DNA from: Cranoglanis bouderius | Taxonomy: Eukaryota > Chordata > Actinopteri > Siluriformes > Cranoglanididae | DNA length: 64,000 nt | Reading direction: 5' to 3' | NCBI GenBank assembly: GCA_023630585.1 | Contig: CM042566.1 | Coordinates: forward strand, 11,539,754 to 11,603,753 | Part shown: piece after piece, positions 22,378 through 33,514 of the stretch | How the letters are laid out: the number at the start of each line of letters is the position of its first letter | Numbering within the stretch: the first letter of the stretch is position 1 | Notes under the pieces: generated by a model | Seen by the model: the letters and a program-made list of their open reading frames with translations, nothing else | Told to the model about the DNA's origin: nothing | Databases searched by the model: none | Translations under genes and position numbers: made by a program

Positions 22378-23527
22378 CTCATGTAACCTAATAAAGGGCT
22401 TTATAGGTGAGTAGCAGAATTTTATAATCGATACGGAACTTAACAGGTAACCAGTGTAGAGATGATAAAATTGGGGTAATATGTTGATATTTTCGTGATC
22501 TGGTAAGCACACTTGCAGCTGCATTTTGGACTAGCTGTAGTTTATTTATTGAGGATCCAGGACAACCACCTAGTAGTGCATTACAATAGTCCAGTCTTGA
22601 GGTCATGAGTGCATGAACTAGTTTTTCTGCATCAGAAACAGATAGCATGTTACGTAGCTTGGCAATATTTCTAAGGTGAAAGAAGGCTGTTTTTGTTACC
22701 TGGGAAATATGATTTTCAAATGACAGGTTGATGTCTAATATAACACCTAGGTCTTTAACTACAGAGGATGAAGTAACCGTACATCCTTCTAGATGCAGAT
22801 TATATTCTAGGAGCTTTTGTGTACCGACTTTTGGTTCTAATAGCAATATATCTGTTTTATCAGAATTTAGTAAAAGAAAATTAACGGTCATCCACTCTTT
22901 AATGTCTTTAACACATTCCGTTAACGTGGAGAATTTGGAAATTTCATCTGGGCTTGTGGAAATATATAGTTGAGTATCATCAGCATAACAGTGGAAATTT
23001 ATCCCGTGTTTTCTGATAACGCAGCATATATAAAGAAAACAGCAGGGGGCCTAACACCGATCCTTGTGACACACCATACTTTACTGCCATTATGTCAGAA
23101 AGTTCATCATTTAAACAAACAAAATGGTAGTGGTCAGACAGGTAGGATTTAAACCATTTCAATGCCTGTCCCTGAATACCAATGTAGTTTTGTAATCTAT
23201 CTAAGAGTATGTCATGATCTATAGTATCCAACACGGCACTGAGATCAAGTAGAACAAGTAGTGAAATGCAGCCTTGGTCAGATGCTAGAAGCAAGTCATT
23301 TGTAATTTTGATGAGCGCAGTCTCTGTGCTGTGATGGGGCCTAAAACCTGATTGAAATTCTTCATAGATACCATTTTTGTGCAGAAAGGAGCATAATTGA
23401 GCAGACACAACCTTTTCTAATACTTCAGATATAAATTGGAGGTTTGGTCTATAATTTACTAGTTTACAAGGAACTAGTTGTGGTTTCTTAAGGAGAGGCT
23501 TAATAACCGCCACCTTGAATGTTCTTG
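22378..23527 (-). pseudogene. L2-like LINE reverse transcriptase, frameshifted
   Basis: The minus strand carries RT blocks in order. MAVIKPLLKKP starts at 23513, then NYRPNLQFISEVLEKVV, EFQSGFRPHHSTETALI, LLVLLDLSAVLDTIDHDIL (the catalytic first Asp region) and VSQGSVLGPLLFSLYM. A frameshift between 23000 and 23040 is followed by the catalytic YADD (complement of 22976-22987) and then the thumb and C-terminal region from 22891 (DKTDILLLEP, LDYCNALLGG, LHWLPVKFRI) to 22388. Endonuclease and 3' tail are absent, and both edges are abrupt. RT residues are intact but the ORF is broken. It belongs to the same broad group as the LINE at 1-1840, but is not a continuation of it. Confidence 0.8.
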
Positions 23528-23584
23528 GACATGACCTAGAGAATACAGGTAGCTTAATCTAAATATCTAAACTTTCCTTACATA

Positions 23585-24800
23585 TAGTATCTCACAAAAG
23601 TGAGTACACCCCTCACATTTTTGTAAATATTTTATTATATCTTTTCATGGGACAACACTGAAGAAGTGACACTTTGCTACAATGTAAAGTAGTGAGTGTA
23701 CAGCTTGTATAACAGTGTAAATTTGCTGTTCCCTCAAAATAACTCAACACACAGCCATTAATGTCTAAACTGCTGGCAACAAAAGTGAGTACACCCCTAA
23801 GTGAAAATGAGCAAATTGGGCCCAATTAGCCATTTTCCCTCCCCGGGGTCATGTGACTCGTTAGTGTTACAAGGTTTCAGGTGTGAGCGGGGAGCAGGTG
23901 TGTTAAGTTTGGTGTTATTGCTCTCACGCTCTCTCATACTGGTCACTGGAAGTTCAACATGGCACCTCATGGCAAAGAACTCTCTGAGGATCTGAAAAAA
24001 AGAATTGATGCTCTACATAAAGATGGCCTAGGCTATAAGAAGATTGCCAACACCCTGAAACTGAGCTGCAGCACAGTGGCCAAGACCATAAAGTGGTTTA
24101 ACAGGACAGGTTCCACTCAGAACAGGCCTCGCCATGGTCGACCAAAGAAGTTGAGTGCACATGCTCAGCATCATATCCAGAGGTTGGCTTTGCAGAATAG
24201 ATGTATGAGTGCTGCCAGCATTGCTGCAGAGGTTGAAGGGGTGGGGGGTCAGCCTGTCAGTGCCGGCACTGGGGAGTGTACTGTGACATGTACTGTGACA
24301 TACTGCATGATCCCCTCCCTTCGGAAACTGGGCCGCAGGGCAATATTCCAACATGATAACGACCCCAAACACACCTCCAAGACGACCAATGCCTTGCTAA
24401 AGAAGCTGAGGGTAAAGGTGATGGACTGGCCACGCATGTCTCCAGACCTAAACCCTATTGAGCATCTGTGGGGCATCCTCAAATGGAAGGTGGAGGAGCA
24501 CAAGGTCTCTAACATACACCAGCTCTGTGATGTCGTCATGGAGGAGTGGAAGAGGACTCCAGTGGCAACCTGTGAAGCTCTGGTGAACTCGATGCCCAAC
24601 AGGGTTAAGGCAGTGCTGGAAAATAATGGTGGCCACACAAAACAATGACACTTTGGGCCCAATTTGGACATTTTGACTTAGGGGTGTACTCACTACTTTA
24701 CATTGTAGCAAAGTGTCACTTTGTCAGTGTTGTCCCATTAAAAGATATAATAAAATATTTACGAAAATGTGAGGGGTGTACTCACTTTTGTGAGATACTG
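23585..24800 (+). mobile_element. Tc1-like element E1b, both ends present, internal deletion
   Basis: Ends AGTATCTCACAAAAGTGAGT...ACTCACTTTTGTGAGATACT with TA at 23583-23584 and 24801-24802. The first base is T rather than C. A 1216-bp relative of E1a. Long inverted repeats are visible: TGGGACAACACTGAAGAAGT at 23648 against its complement near 24720. Deletion of part of the transposase makes it non-autonomous, yet it keeps both termini and could have been moved in trans. Confidence 0.85.
23959..24648 (+). pseudogene. Tc1-like transposase of E1b, internally deleted, frame kept
   Basis: Starts MAPHGKELSEDLKKRIDALH, the intact N-terminus missing from E1a. The helix-turn-helix region is complete to GVGGQPVSA (residue about 92). 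There the frame jumps directly to TGECTVTC... and LRKLGRRAIFQHDNDPKHTS, so roughly 100 codons including the first catalytic Asp are lost compared with E1a. The second Asp and LNPIEHLW Glu remain, and the end GGHTKQ matches E1a GHTKY. Because the reading frame is open across the deletion, a 229-residue DNA-binding protein without catalysis could in principle be made. Expression is not shown. Confidence 0.85.
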
Positions 24801-24887
24801 TAATTCTTTAAAGTCGTCAAAAACCATATTAATTAAATACTTTACATGTTGAATGAAACCTCTGACATTTCCCCATCTCAACCTTAT

Positions 24888-25310
24888 GTACAGTTCCCTC
24901 CTGAATTATTGGAACCATTTATGGAAATGATAAAATATAATAATACTATATAAAAACAATGACATATGCAATATGTGGTATTTTGAGCTCAGACATACAT
25001 TGTGTGTGACTGTTTTTAATTAGTGCAATTTCTCCTACACTAGTTTCAATATCTGCACCTTTTCCATTAATATTTTGCTATGCCTGTCCTGGAGAAAACA
25101 ACAGCACTGAGTCTCTTTTAGTTATAAGGTTGGAGACACTTGTAGAAGTAATATGGTCTGCTCCTCTATGCAAAATATTTTAAGCTCCTTTATACTCTTA
25201 GGTTTGTGAATGTGGACCACTTCAATTCAGTCCACAGGTTTTCAGTAGGGCTCAAATCCAGAGACTGAGAAGGTAATTTAAAAACATTGGTTTTGCGCTT
25301 ATATAACCAT
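24888..25310 (-). pseudogene. Tc1-like transposase C-terminus and one inverted repeat
   Basis: The minus strand reads a degraded LPSQSLDLSPTENLWTELKW (about 25275-25216; the catalytic Glu is in the TEN word), followed by stops and a terminal GIAKY-like end near 25085. The outer end at 24890-24915 (CAGTTCCCTCCTGAATTATT) is a Tc1-type inverted repeat. The N-terminal half is absent. It is a different family from E0-E3. Confidence 0.65.
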
Positions 25311-25884
25311 TTCTTTGGATGTATGTTTGGCTCATCTTATTATTGTAAGCTCTGTATGCGTTGCAAAGTCTGAACTTCCTGGCAGAGGCATCCAGGTACT
25401 TGACAGAATCCATAATTCTACCAATCTTCACAAGCTCCTTTCAAACACCAGGCACAAAACAGCCCAAAGGATTGAATATCCACCACCATATTTATACACT
25501 GGGTATTAGGTGCTATCCTATCCCCTTTTGTCATCAAAAACAGGACATGCAATTGAAAAATAATTTCAAACTATTTTTCAAGAATGACTATATGTTCACA
25601 TGTATTTAAAGTATTCTTTAGCAATAGTGATACTTATTGCACAAATATTTTGAGAGAATATAGTAGTATTTAAAAAAGAGAAGAAAAAGATAATGATATT
25701 TAGAACAAAAATGAATTGTTTCAAATTGGAGCATTGTGTAACATTTATTTTCTAAAATCCTTTTTGATCAGTGTAAAGAAATTAGGTATTTTAGATTAAG
25801 CTACCTGTATCCTCCACCAAAATATGTAGGACAGACTAGCAGGTCAGCTAGGAAGGTGAAATTTTGCAAACTTAATATTTCTGA
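25311..25884. other. No clear feature; one LTR-end-like motif
   Basis: AT-rich. The block 25790-25831 (AAGCTACCTGTATCCTCCAC...) is the complement of the segment 23530-23560 and resembles the 3' end of the TGTAA-type LTRs. No coding signal. Confidence 0.4.
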
Positions 25885-26337
25885 TGTAGGGAAAATTAGC
25901 TGTTTAGATTAACTTGTTAAATTCTCCACCATTGTATCTAAGGAAAGTTTAGATTAAAATTTAATTACCTATATCCTCCACCAATACATGTAGGAAAGCA
26001 TTAGCTCCCAAGGAATCTTAATTAATTTAGGGAAATATTTGCCAGAATCAAATTACAGCAACTAACCAATTTATGCATCCAGCAAAGCTTTTGGTGAGGA
26101 TGTGCACTGATTCTGGAAGGTATTACTCTCGTGGCCTTTGATAGTAATACCTTATAGTGATGAAGTAATATTTCCGAGCAGGGTAACAAAATTGGCAAGT
26201 TTAGGGATTCAGATCATGAACAAATGAATCACAGAACAACTTCACTTCAATATAGAGGAGACTTTATTACACTATTCTCTGACATATAAACTAATTAACT
26301 ACTGCACAAAGACTATTCTAACACATATACACACACA

Positions 26338-26374
<37 letters not shown>

Positions 26375-26950
26375 GAGCATGAAAGAGAGGAACCATTGAG
26401 TGAACCATCAAGCGTGACCCAAACTGATTATAGGCTAGCATAGGGATTCTTAAACATACTGCACCAGCTTACTAAGAGTGGGGAGATGTTATATTGCTTA
26501 CCGTTGTTAGTGGAAATTGAGGAATGACATGTCGTCAGAGGTTGGGAGGCCTGGTTGAATCAGTGATCGGAGCTGGGATGAAGTCGATCACAGATTAGTT
26601 TCAGCTTGAGAGTATGTTAGGTTAAAGTTATCAGCAACACTTAAGAAAAGGGAAAAAGCAGAGGTCTGAAAAATGGAAGATGGGACTAACAAAATTAATC
26701 TTCCTCGCTGCCAGCCAATGGGTTCACTGTAGCATGGCCTTGTAACCCTTACTATCCCAGCCCTCTAGGGGTCCAATCAGAAATGGACTGGTGGAAAGTT
26801 TGGCTTTCTGTACCTCCAACTAATCTGCATAACACCTTTAGTATCCATGCTTATTCTTGTTTAGTGTTAATTTGGGCCATTGCCTTTAAAAGTGGATTTC
26901 ATGATGAGTTATTAAAATTTGCCACCCACTAGCATTCTGGAAATGTTACA
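25885..26950 (-). mobile_element. LTR C5, minus orientation
   Basis: The left edge TGTAGGGAAAATTAGCTGTT is the complement of the C1 3' end (...AACAGCTAATTTTCACTACA). Downstream, in reversed order, come ATTCTCCACCATTGTA, TAATACCTT..AGTGATG, a (CA)n tract (26328-26371), and words matching C1 such as GAACCATC. A GTTACA at 26945-26950 is the best candidate for the other end, but flanks CTGA and ACCA do not match, so that edge is uncertain. It is more diverged than C1-C3. Confidence 0.55.
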
Positions 26951-27039
26951 ACCAACACACAGATATCAAACATGACCTGTTTAGATATAAGGAACACTTT
27001 GCCAGATATATTGGCCTAATACCAGATAATAGAAGCCTA

Positions 27040-27240
27040 TGTAACGTCTCAACATATCAAACTGATTTCTGGATCAGCCTAGGTTAGCAATGAAATTTCT
27101 CTCTCTCCTTGAGCTGTAAACCCCTATCTGTTTAATGACCACTCTAACCTCTTCACCAGATGCCCCATTGGAATGCGACACGACCCCCTCTCTTCACACA
27201 CACACACATACACACACACACACACACACACAAGCTACCT

Positions 27241-27274
<34 letters not shown>

Positions 27275-28821
27275 TCTCACAAGCTTACCTTACACACACA
27301 ATGGAAAAATTTCTCTCTTTTCAATGTAACATGTAATTATATGTAATTATTTGATGTCCAAATAGTTTGATGTTTTCTTATTTGCTTGTATTGTGTGCCT
27401 ATGTAACCAAGCTAGGATGATTTTGGATAGTTTAACTTATATATAATTAGATAGATATAATAATATAATAATATAATATAATAGATATAATTTTAAATGT
27501 CTAACCATGTTTTATTTGTAATATTCTTTACAAGTCCATCAAATTTGGTATGTAGTTAATCGTCTCGAGATACCCTGATTGATTATGCATATAATATTGC
27601 AATGGAATACATTATTTCATGCTTTCTCGTAATTTCATTTATAATATGGTATAAACCGGCTCCTCACTGGACATGCAAATCCAACTTCCTGATTGGCCCA
27701 TAACCCAAAGAGGCGTGTGCATTGGTGTTGTTTTTAAAACAACAAAACGCTTTGAAACTGTTCTCTTCAGTCTCTTCGTCTCTTCAGTAACTCTTCACTT
27801 CTACACTCCTTCCGGTTTGTCTCCCCCGGGGCCACGTGCCCTGGGAAGAGGAAGCCAGGATCTCTCTCTCCCGGACAAAGGATGCAACCTCTTCACGACT
27901 CACGCCTTTTACAAATGGCGCAATGAACCACCGAACTCTACACGACCTCGCGCGAACTTTCGTACCGAAGCTATGCAAGTATAGTTAATAAACCTATATC
28001 CGCGTTTAAGATTGTACCCCTGTTTACAGGAGATTTAAGTTCATTGCTGGTTTTTGAAAAAGGCTAATTAGTTGTGTTTTTGTCTGCCATTCCCTTTTAC
28101 TTCATTACTTTCTCTCTATCCCTTTTCTTTCCTTGTATATAGATGTACGTATGTATGTTTTGCTTAGAGTTAGTTGTGTGTATCCATAGTTACATTTAGT
28201 TATTAAAATCTATTATCCCACACTTGATTTTCTCTGTTTTTGTTCATGTGATGAGTCAATGAAACGTTACAATCTCGGCTACACGCTCTAGAAACGGATA
28301 TTTCCTTCTTGGCCAGAAGGATAAACTCCGTCTTTAGAGTTCATAATTCCAAACTAGACTACAGCTAACCCTAAAGCTGATCTAGTCCACATACATAGTC
28401 ATAATTAATTATAATCCGTTGTAGTTAATTATCTATATGTATATGTGCACCTACATGAATTCCCTTTCATGGCTGATGTATATTTATAACTGGTCACAAC
28501 ACGCGTTGATTAGATATATAGATATATTTCACGCCAGTCGAGCTAATTCCTAATATAAATTGGAGAATACATTTAAACGTGTTAAACATTTTTTAATTTG
28601 TTACATAAATTGTAACTGGTGGAGAATATTTTTAAACGTTGCAGATTCATCCGAGTTACTACACATTCTGGTAGATAAGGCGGGCACGCTTTAAAACTCA
28701 TCTCCTTTAAGAAGGTGCTTCGAATCCAAGCGTGCACTTCTGTTTCGTTTCATGTTTAAAGTTGATCCATTAAATTATTCTGGTGGAAAGGAATAATGCT
28801 AGTAATGCTTGATTCGTTACA
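27040..28821 (+). mobile_element. Solo LTR A1, 1782 bp
   Basis: Ends TGTAACGTC...GATTCGTTACA with CCTA on both sides (27036-27039, 28822-28825), so both edges are firm. (CA)n tracts lie at 27196-27275. TATTAAAATCTATTA near 28200 may hold a weak polyadenylation signal. The block ATAAATTGG.GGAGAATA..TTTAAACG occurs twice near the 3' end (about 28554-28578 and 28606-28640). Homologues: 38982-41031 (-), 47097-48875 (+), 63557-64000 (+). No internal ORF with family resemblance. Confidence 0.85.
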
Positions 28822-29205
28822 CCTAAGTGCTACATTTAGGTTACACACAGGGTTAATATGGTTCACAAAGCTCAACAGTTTGCTCACTGGGGATAAATAT
28901 ATACAGTAATAAAACATAAGGATTGCAGTTTTTGGATTATGGACATAGTTATGTGGGTGTACAGGTAATGATAATAATCAATTTGCAAGATAGGTGGTGT
29001 GAATACAAATGCACAACAGCATGATGATTGCAAAGTTGTGTTGTAAACCTTGTATGGAAGCATGAAAAAAGTAAAATTGGACTCCATGAATGAAGTTAAC
29101 TGTCTTTTTGTGCTGTGGGTGGTGTGGACAGCTGTTTGACAAAGGAGGTCTGTTAGATTTCATAGTCTCTGTTTTATGACTTGAGGGTTAATCCAGGTTG
29201 GGGTG

Positions 29206-31252
29206 AGCTAATCTTTTGTCCTTGTGCTTATCTGAGTTGAGCCAGGATTAAGGAGGCAGGGTGGTTGATCTGATGAGAGATACATGACGGCACATATTCC
29301 CATAGCTGATCAGAGAACTAAGGTCCGGGAAGGTGTTCGCCGGTCTGTGTCCTTTTAGAAGATGGTATGAGCTTAGAGCGCAGAGATTCAATGACTACTG
29401 TCAGTCATACTCAATGACTACTATCCTGTTGCACTCACACCCATCATCATGAAGTGCTTCGAGAGGCTCGTCATGAGGCACAGCAAGACCCTGCTACCAC
29501 CCTCACTTGATCCTCTGCAATTCGCATATCGTCCCAACCGCTCAACAGATGATGCCATCTCCAGCACCATACATCTGGCCCTCACCCACCTGGACAAAAA
29601 GGACACCTATGTTCGAATTCTGTTCATAGACTTTAGTTCAGCATTCAACACAATAATTCCTCAGCACCTGATTGGAAAGCTGAACCTGCTGGTCTTGAAC
29701 ACCTCCCTCTGCAACTGGATCCTGGATTTCCTGACTGGGAGACCTCAGTCAGTCCGGATTGGGAACAGCATCTCCAGCATCACCACACTGAGCACTGGTG
29801 CTCCCCAGGGCTGTGTGCTCAGTCCACTGCTGTTCACTCTGCTGACTCATGACTGTGCAGCAATGCACAGCTCGAATCACATCATCAGGTTCACCGATGA
29901 CATGACCGTGGTGGGTCTCATCAGCAAGAACGACGAGTCAGCATACAGAAAGGAGGTGCAGCGGCTAACGGACTTATACAGAGCTAACAACCTGTCTCTG
30001 AATGTGGATAAAACAAAAGAGATGGTTGTTGACTTCAGGAGAGCACAGACCGACCACTCTCCGCTGAACATCGACGGCTCCTCCATGGAGATCGTCTAGA
30101 GCACCAAATTCCTTGGTGTCCACCTGGCGGAGAACCTCACCTGGTCCTTCAACACCAGCTCCATCACTAAGAAAGCCCAGCAGCGTCTGTACTTTCTGAG
30201 AAGTCTGAAAAAAGCCCATCTCCCTCCCCCCCATCCTCACCACATTCTACAAAGGAACTATTGAGAGCATCGTGAGCAGCTGCATCACTGCCTGGTTCGG
30301 AAATTGCACCGTATCGGATCGCAAGACCCTGCAGCGGGTAGTGAGGACAGCTGAGAAGATCATTGGGGTCTCTCTTCCCACCATCACAGACATTTACACC
30401 ATACGCTGCATCCGCAATGCCACCAGCATTGTAGATGATCCCACACACCCCTCATCAGACTCTTCAATACTCAGAGACTGGACTTGGACCCTTGCAATTT
30501 TTGTACATTTCGTAACGGCCACCTTTACTTTTGCTGCTAAACTTTAAACTAAATGTTATGTTTAAATTCTTGTTACTATCTACACTTTTACCTGGCTGCT
30601 ACCGCAATAACTGCTATGTCCATATATGGTATAAGCTAATCTGCTGAATACTATGTCATAGTATGTTATGTTTAGATTCATAGCATCTTTTAATTATTTT
30701 GTTTTTTTTAATTATATTGTATCTTTTTGCACTACCTGTATACTTGACACTTTCACACTAGAACTGTATACTGGTCTGCGCGACACTGTTACCTACTGTG
30801 CCCATTGTCCTATTTTAGGAGTTACTGTACTGTCTTGTGTTGTTTGCACGTGCACTTTATGTAGAATGTGTAGCTCTTTAGTTCAGTGTCGTCTCCTGTG
30901 GTTAGTGTGTTGTTTTATGTAGCACCATGGTTCTGGAGGAACGTTGTTTCATTTCACTGTGTACTGTACCAGCTGTATATGGTTGAAATGACAATAAAAC
31001 CACTTGAATTTGAACACTTGAACTCAGCTTCCCCACTGTGTTCCAGTGTGGAGTTTTAGTTCTTGACTCCTTGTGGCCTAAAATGGCTGATTGATCACCA
31101 TGTGGCAACATCCTGCCAGATGGCCTCTTTACAACGACCATTAGTGTTACTTATCTGTAAAATTATTAGAATGTCTGCTTGGATTGCCTTCAGTGGAATG
31201 TGTCTCATTGTCTCTTATCTGCTAAGTTCTTCATGGCCTGGTTCTCTCAGGT
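29206..31252. repeat. Interspersed repeat RX, copy 2, split by a LINE
   Basis: 29206-29396 aligns with 1880-2045 (AAGGTCCGG, GTGTTCGCCGGTCTGTGTCC), and 31040-31252 aligns with 2080-2340 (GACCATTAGTGTTACTT, GGAATGTGTCTCATTGTCTC). The Rex1-like LINE 29398-31019 sits between the halves. The right edge ends where LTR C4 begins. Confidence 0.6.
29398..31019 (+). pseudogene. Rex1-like (CR1 group) LINE, 5'-truncated
   Basis: Only the RT onward is present, as usual for abortive LINE insertion. Blocks in order: MKCFERLVMRH (29449), FAYRPNRSTDDAIS, RILFIDFSSAFNTIIPQHLI (first catalytic Asp), STGAPQGCVLSPLLFTL, and FTDDMTVV (29890-29913), where the usual Ala of the ADD box is Thr but both Asp remain. 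Next comes NLSLNVDKTKEMVVDFRR and a stop at 30098-30100. Coding continues in the next frames (FLGVHLAENL, SSCITAWFGNC at about 30279-30311) and then loses its C-terminus in a deletion around 30450. The 3' end is GAAATGACAATAAAACCACT followed by TTGAA repeats, a simple-repeat tail instead of poly-A. Confidence 0.8.
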
Positions 31253-31427
31253 CCTACACTGATCAACTATTTGTCCAGCGATCATTTGAAATTAGTGTAT
31301 TTATTAATTATGCATTAGATATTACCCCTGTAGCCACCAGCAATAATATCCTAAATATAGTGAAACACTATATTAAGTATAGTAACAAGATCGGCAGCTT
31401 AAGACAATAAGCTGTAAAGCAGATATA

Positions 31428-32782
31428 CAGTGGGGGAAAAAAGTATTTGATCCCCTGCTGATTTTGTACATTTGCCCACTGACAAAGAAATGATCAGTCT
31501 ATGATTTTAATGGTAGGTGTATTTTAACAGTGAGAGACAGAATAACAACAAAAAAATCCAGAAAAACGCATTTCAAAAAAGTTATAAATTGATTTGCATT
31601 TTAATGAGGGAAATAAGTATTTGACCCCTTCGACTAAGTACTTGGTGGCAAAACCCTTGTTGGCAATCACAGAGGTCAGACGTTTCCTATAGTTGGCCAC
31701 CAGGTTTGCACACATATCAGGAGGGATTTTGTCCCACTCCTCTTTAAAGATCCTCTCCAAGTCATTAAGGTCATTTTCAATACCCTGGCTGAGGGAAGGA
31801 GGTTTTCACCCAAGATTTGACGGTACATGGCCCCGTCCATCGTCCCTTTGATGCAGTACAGTTGTCCTGTACCCTTAGCAGAAAAACACCCCCAAAGCAT
31901 AATGTTCCCACCCCCATGTTTGATGGTGGGGATGGTGCTATGACTTGGGTCATAGGCGGCATTCCTCCTCCTCCAAACACAGCAAGTTGAGTTGATGCCA
32001 AAGAGATCTGACCACACCTGACCACAACACTTTCACCCAGTTCTGCTCTGAATCATTCAGGCAAACTTCAGACGGGCCTGTACATGTGCTTTCTTGAGCA
32101 GGGGGACCTTGCGGGCACTGCAGGATTTCAGTCCTTCATGGCGTAGTGTGTTACCAATTGTTTTCTTGGTGACCATGGTCCCAGCTGCCTTGAGATCATT
32201 AACAAGATCCTCCCGTGTAGTTCTGGGCTGATTCCTCACTGTTCTCATGATCATTGAAACTCCACGAGGCGATCTTGCATGGAGCCCCAGACCGAGGGAG
32301 ACTGACAGTTTCTTCCATTTGTGAATAATCGCACCAACTGTTGTCACCTTCTCACCAAGCTGCTTGGCGATGGTCTTGTAGCCCATTCCAGCCTTGTGTA
32401 GGTCTACAATCTTGTCCCTGACATCCTTGGACAGCTCTTTGGTCTTGGCCATGGTGGAGAGTTTGAAATCTGATTGATTGGTTGCTTCTGTGGATAGGTG
32501 TCTTTTTACAGGTAACAAACAGAGATTAGGAGCACTCCCTTTAAAAGACACCTGGGAGCCAGAAATCTTGTTGATTGATAGGGGATCAAATACTTATTTC
32601 CCTCATTAAAATGCAAATCAATTTATAACTTTTTTGAAATGCGTTTTTCTGGATTTTTTTGTTGTTATTCTGTCTCTCACTGTTAAAATACACCTACCAT
32701 TAAAATTATAGACTGATCATTTCTTTGTCAGTGGGCAAACGTACAAAATCAACAGGGGATCAAATACTGAATTCCCCCACTG
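31428..32782 (-). mobile_element. Tc1-like element E3b, 1355 bp, internally deleted
   Basis: Ends CAGTGGGGGAAAAAAGTATT...AATACTGAATTCCCCCACTG, with TA at 31426-31427 and 32783-32784. About 240 bases shorter than E3a, all missing from within the transposase. Both long inverted repeats are retained, so it is a typical non-autonomous derivative. Confidence 0.88.
31638..32452 (-). pseudogene. Tc1-like transposase of E3b, catalytic core deleted
   Basis: Starts MAKTKELSKDVRDKIVDLHK at 32452 and reads open through the helix-turn-helix and linker to LKFA near 32060. A frameshift precedes the next frame, where the usual first-Asp region is degraded (DLFGINST at about 32012). MLWGCFSAKGTGQLY then runs to ILGENLLPSARVLK (about 31785), which is fused directly to LNDLERIF-type sequence. 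The segment holding the second Asp and the Glu is gone. The end FATKY lacks the stop (TTA in place of TAA at the next codon), so the frame runs on. Inactive. Confidence 0.85.
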
Positions 32783-33059
32783 TAAGACATGTGCCTTTAA
32801 AAACTGACAAGACTTTATTAAACTATTCTAATACACAGAAACTAATCTAACACATAAACGCACACACACAAGCGCACACACACACACACACACATGGGTG
32901 AAAATGTATGCTATATCACAGTCCATGACCTGAACAAACCATCAACTTATTTATTTTAACCTTCCGGCCAGAATCAAAATATGTGGATGGGTGATCCACT
33001 GTAGTAACCCTGAACGGGAGCAAAAAACTATTTCTGATCAGTGAACTACAAGAGAGAAG

Positions 33060-33310
33060 CTAGTAGTCACTCAAAAAGTGTTGCTGGATGATCTCTTGAC
33101 TTGAATCCCATTAAACATGTACAGAGGATTTTAAAATTGTAAGTCCATCAAAGGAAACCTTGCAACCTTGGGGAATTGAAGACAATTTGCCAAGAGGAAT
33201 GGGTTAAAATTGAAACACAATACTGCAGAAACCTAATTAATTGTTACTTTAGACCTCGCAGGGCTGCAATAGCCAACAACAGCTTTGCAGCAATGTACTA
33301 AAGTTGGTAA
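33060..33310 (+). pseudogene. Tc1-like transposase C-terminal fragment
   Basis: One frame reads a degraded LDLNPIKHVQRIL (about 33100-33138; Lys where the catalytic Glu should be), ICQEEWVKIETQYCRNLI (about 33187-33240) and ends AAIANNSFAAMY before TAA at about 33300. These are the last 70 residues of a Tc1 transposase. No inverted repeats are found. Confidence 0.65.
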
Positions 33311-33421
33311 TTTGTGGTGCCCAAATACCTATTGTGAAAGTTTATCCACACACTGAATACAATTCCTACAATTAGGAGTAAAGTAAACACACCATCATCA
33401 TTATCAATACTAATACTACTG

Positions 33422-33456
<35 letters not shown>
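33422..33456. repeat. (AAT)n microsatellite
   Basis: Run of ATA/AAT units, followed at 33482-33510 by a (CT)n run. Confidence 0.9.
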
Positions 33457-33457
<1 letters not shown>

Positions 33458-33514
33458 TGTGTGGCTTTCGGTCAGTATGATTCTCTCTCTCTCTCTCTCT
33501 CTCTCTCTTACCAT

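Larger units (their letters stand above)
31253..32970 (-). mobile_element. LTR C4, minus orientation, split by Tc1 E3b
   Basis: 31253-31427 is the complement of C1 8460-8565 (TGATCAACTATT.GTCCAGCG, ATTATGCATTAGATATTACC, AATAATATCCTAAA). 32785-32970 is the complement of C1 8170-8390, including the polyadenylation region and (CA)n (32866-32893) and CATCAACTTATT. Tc1 element E3b fills the gap. Both outer ends are truncated. Confidence 0.65.

Noticed and set aside
27135..27329. Open frame rich in Thr-His repeats
   Set aside because: Translation of a (CA)n microsatellite in LTR A1.
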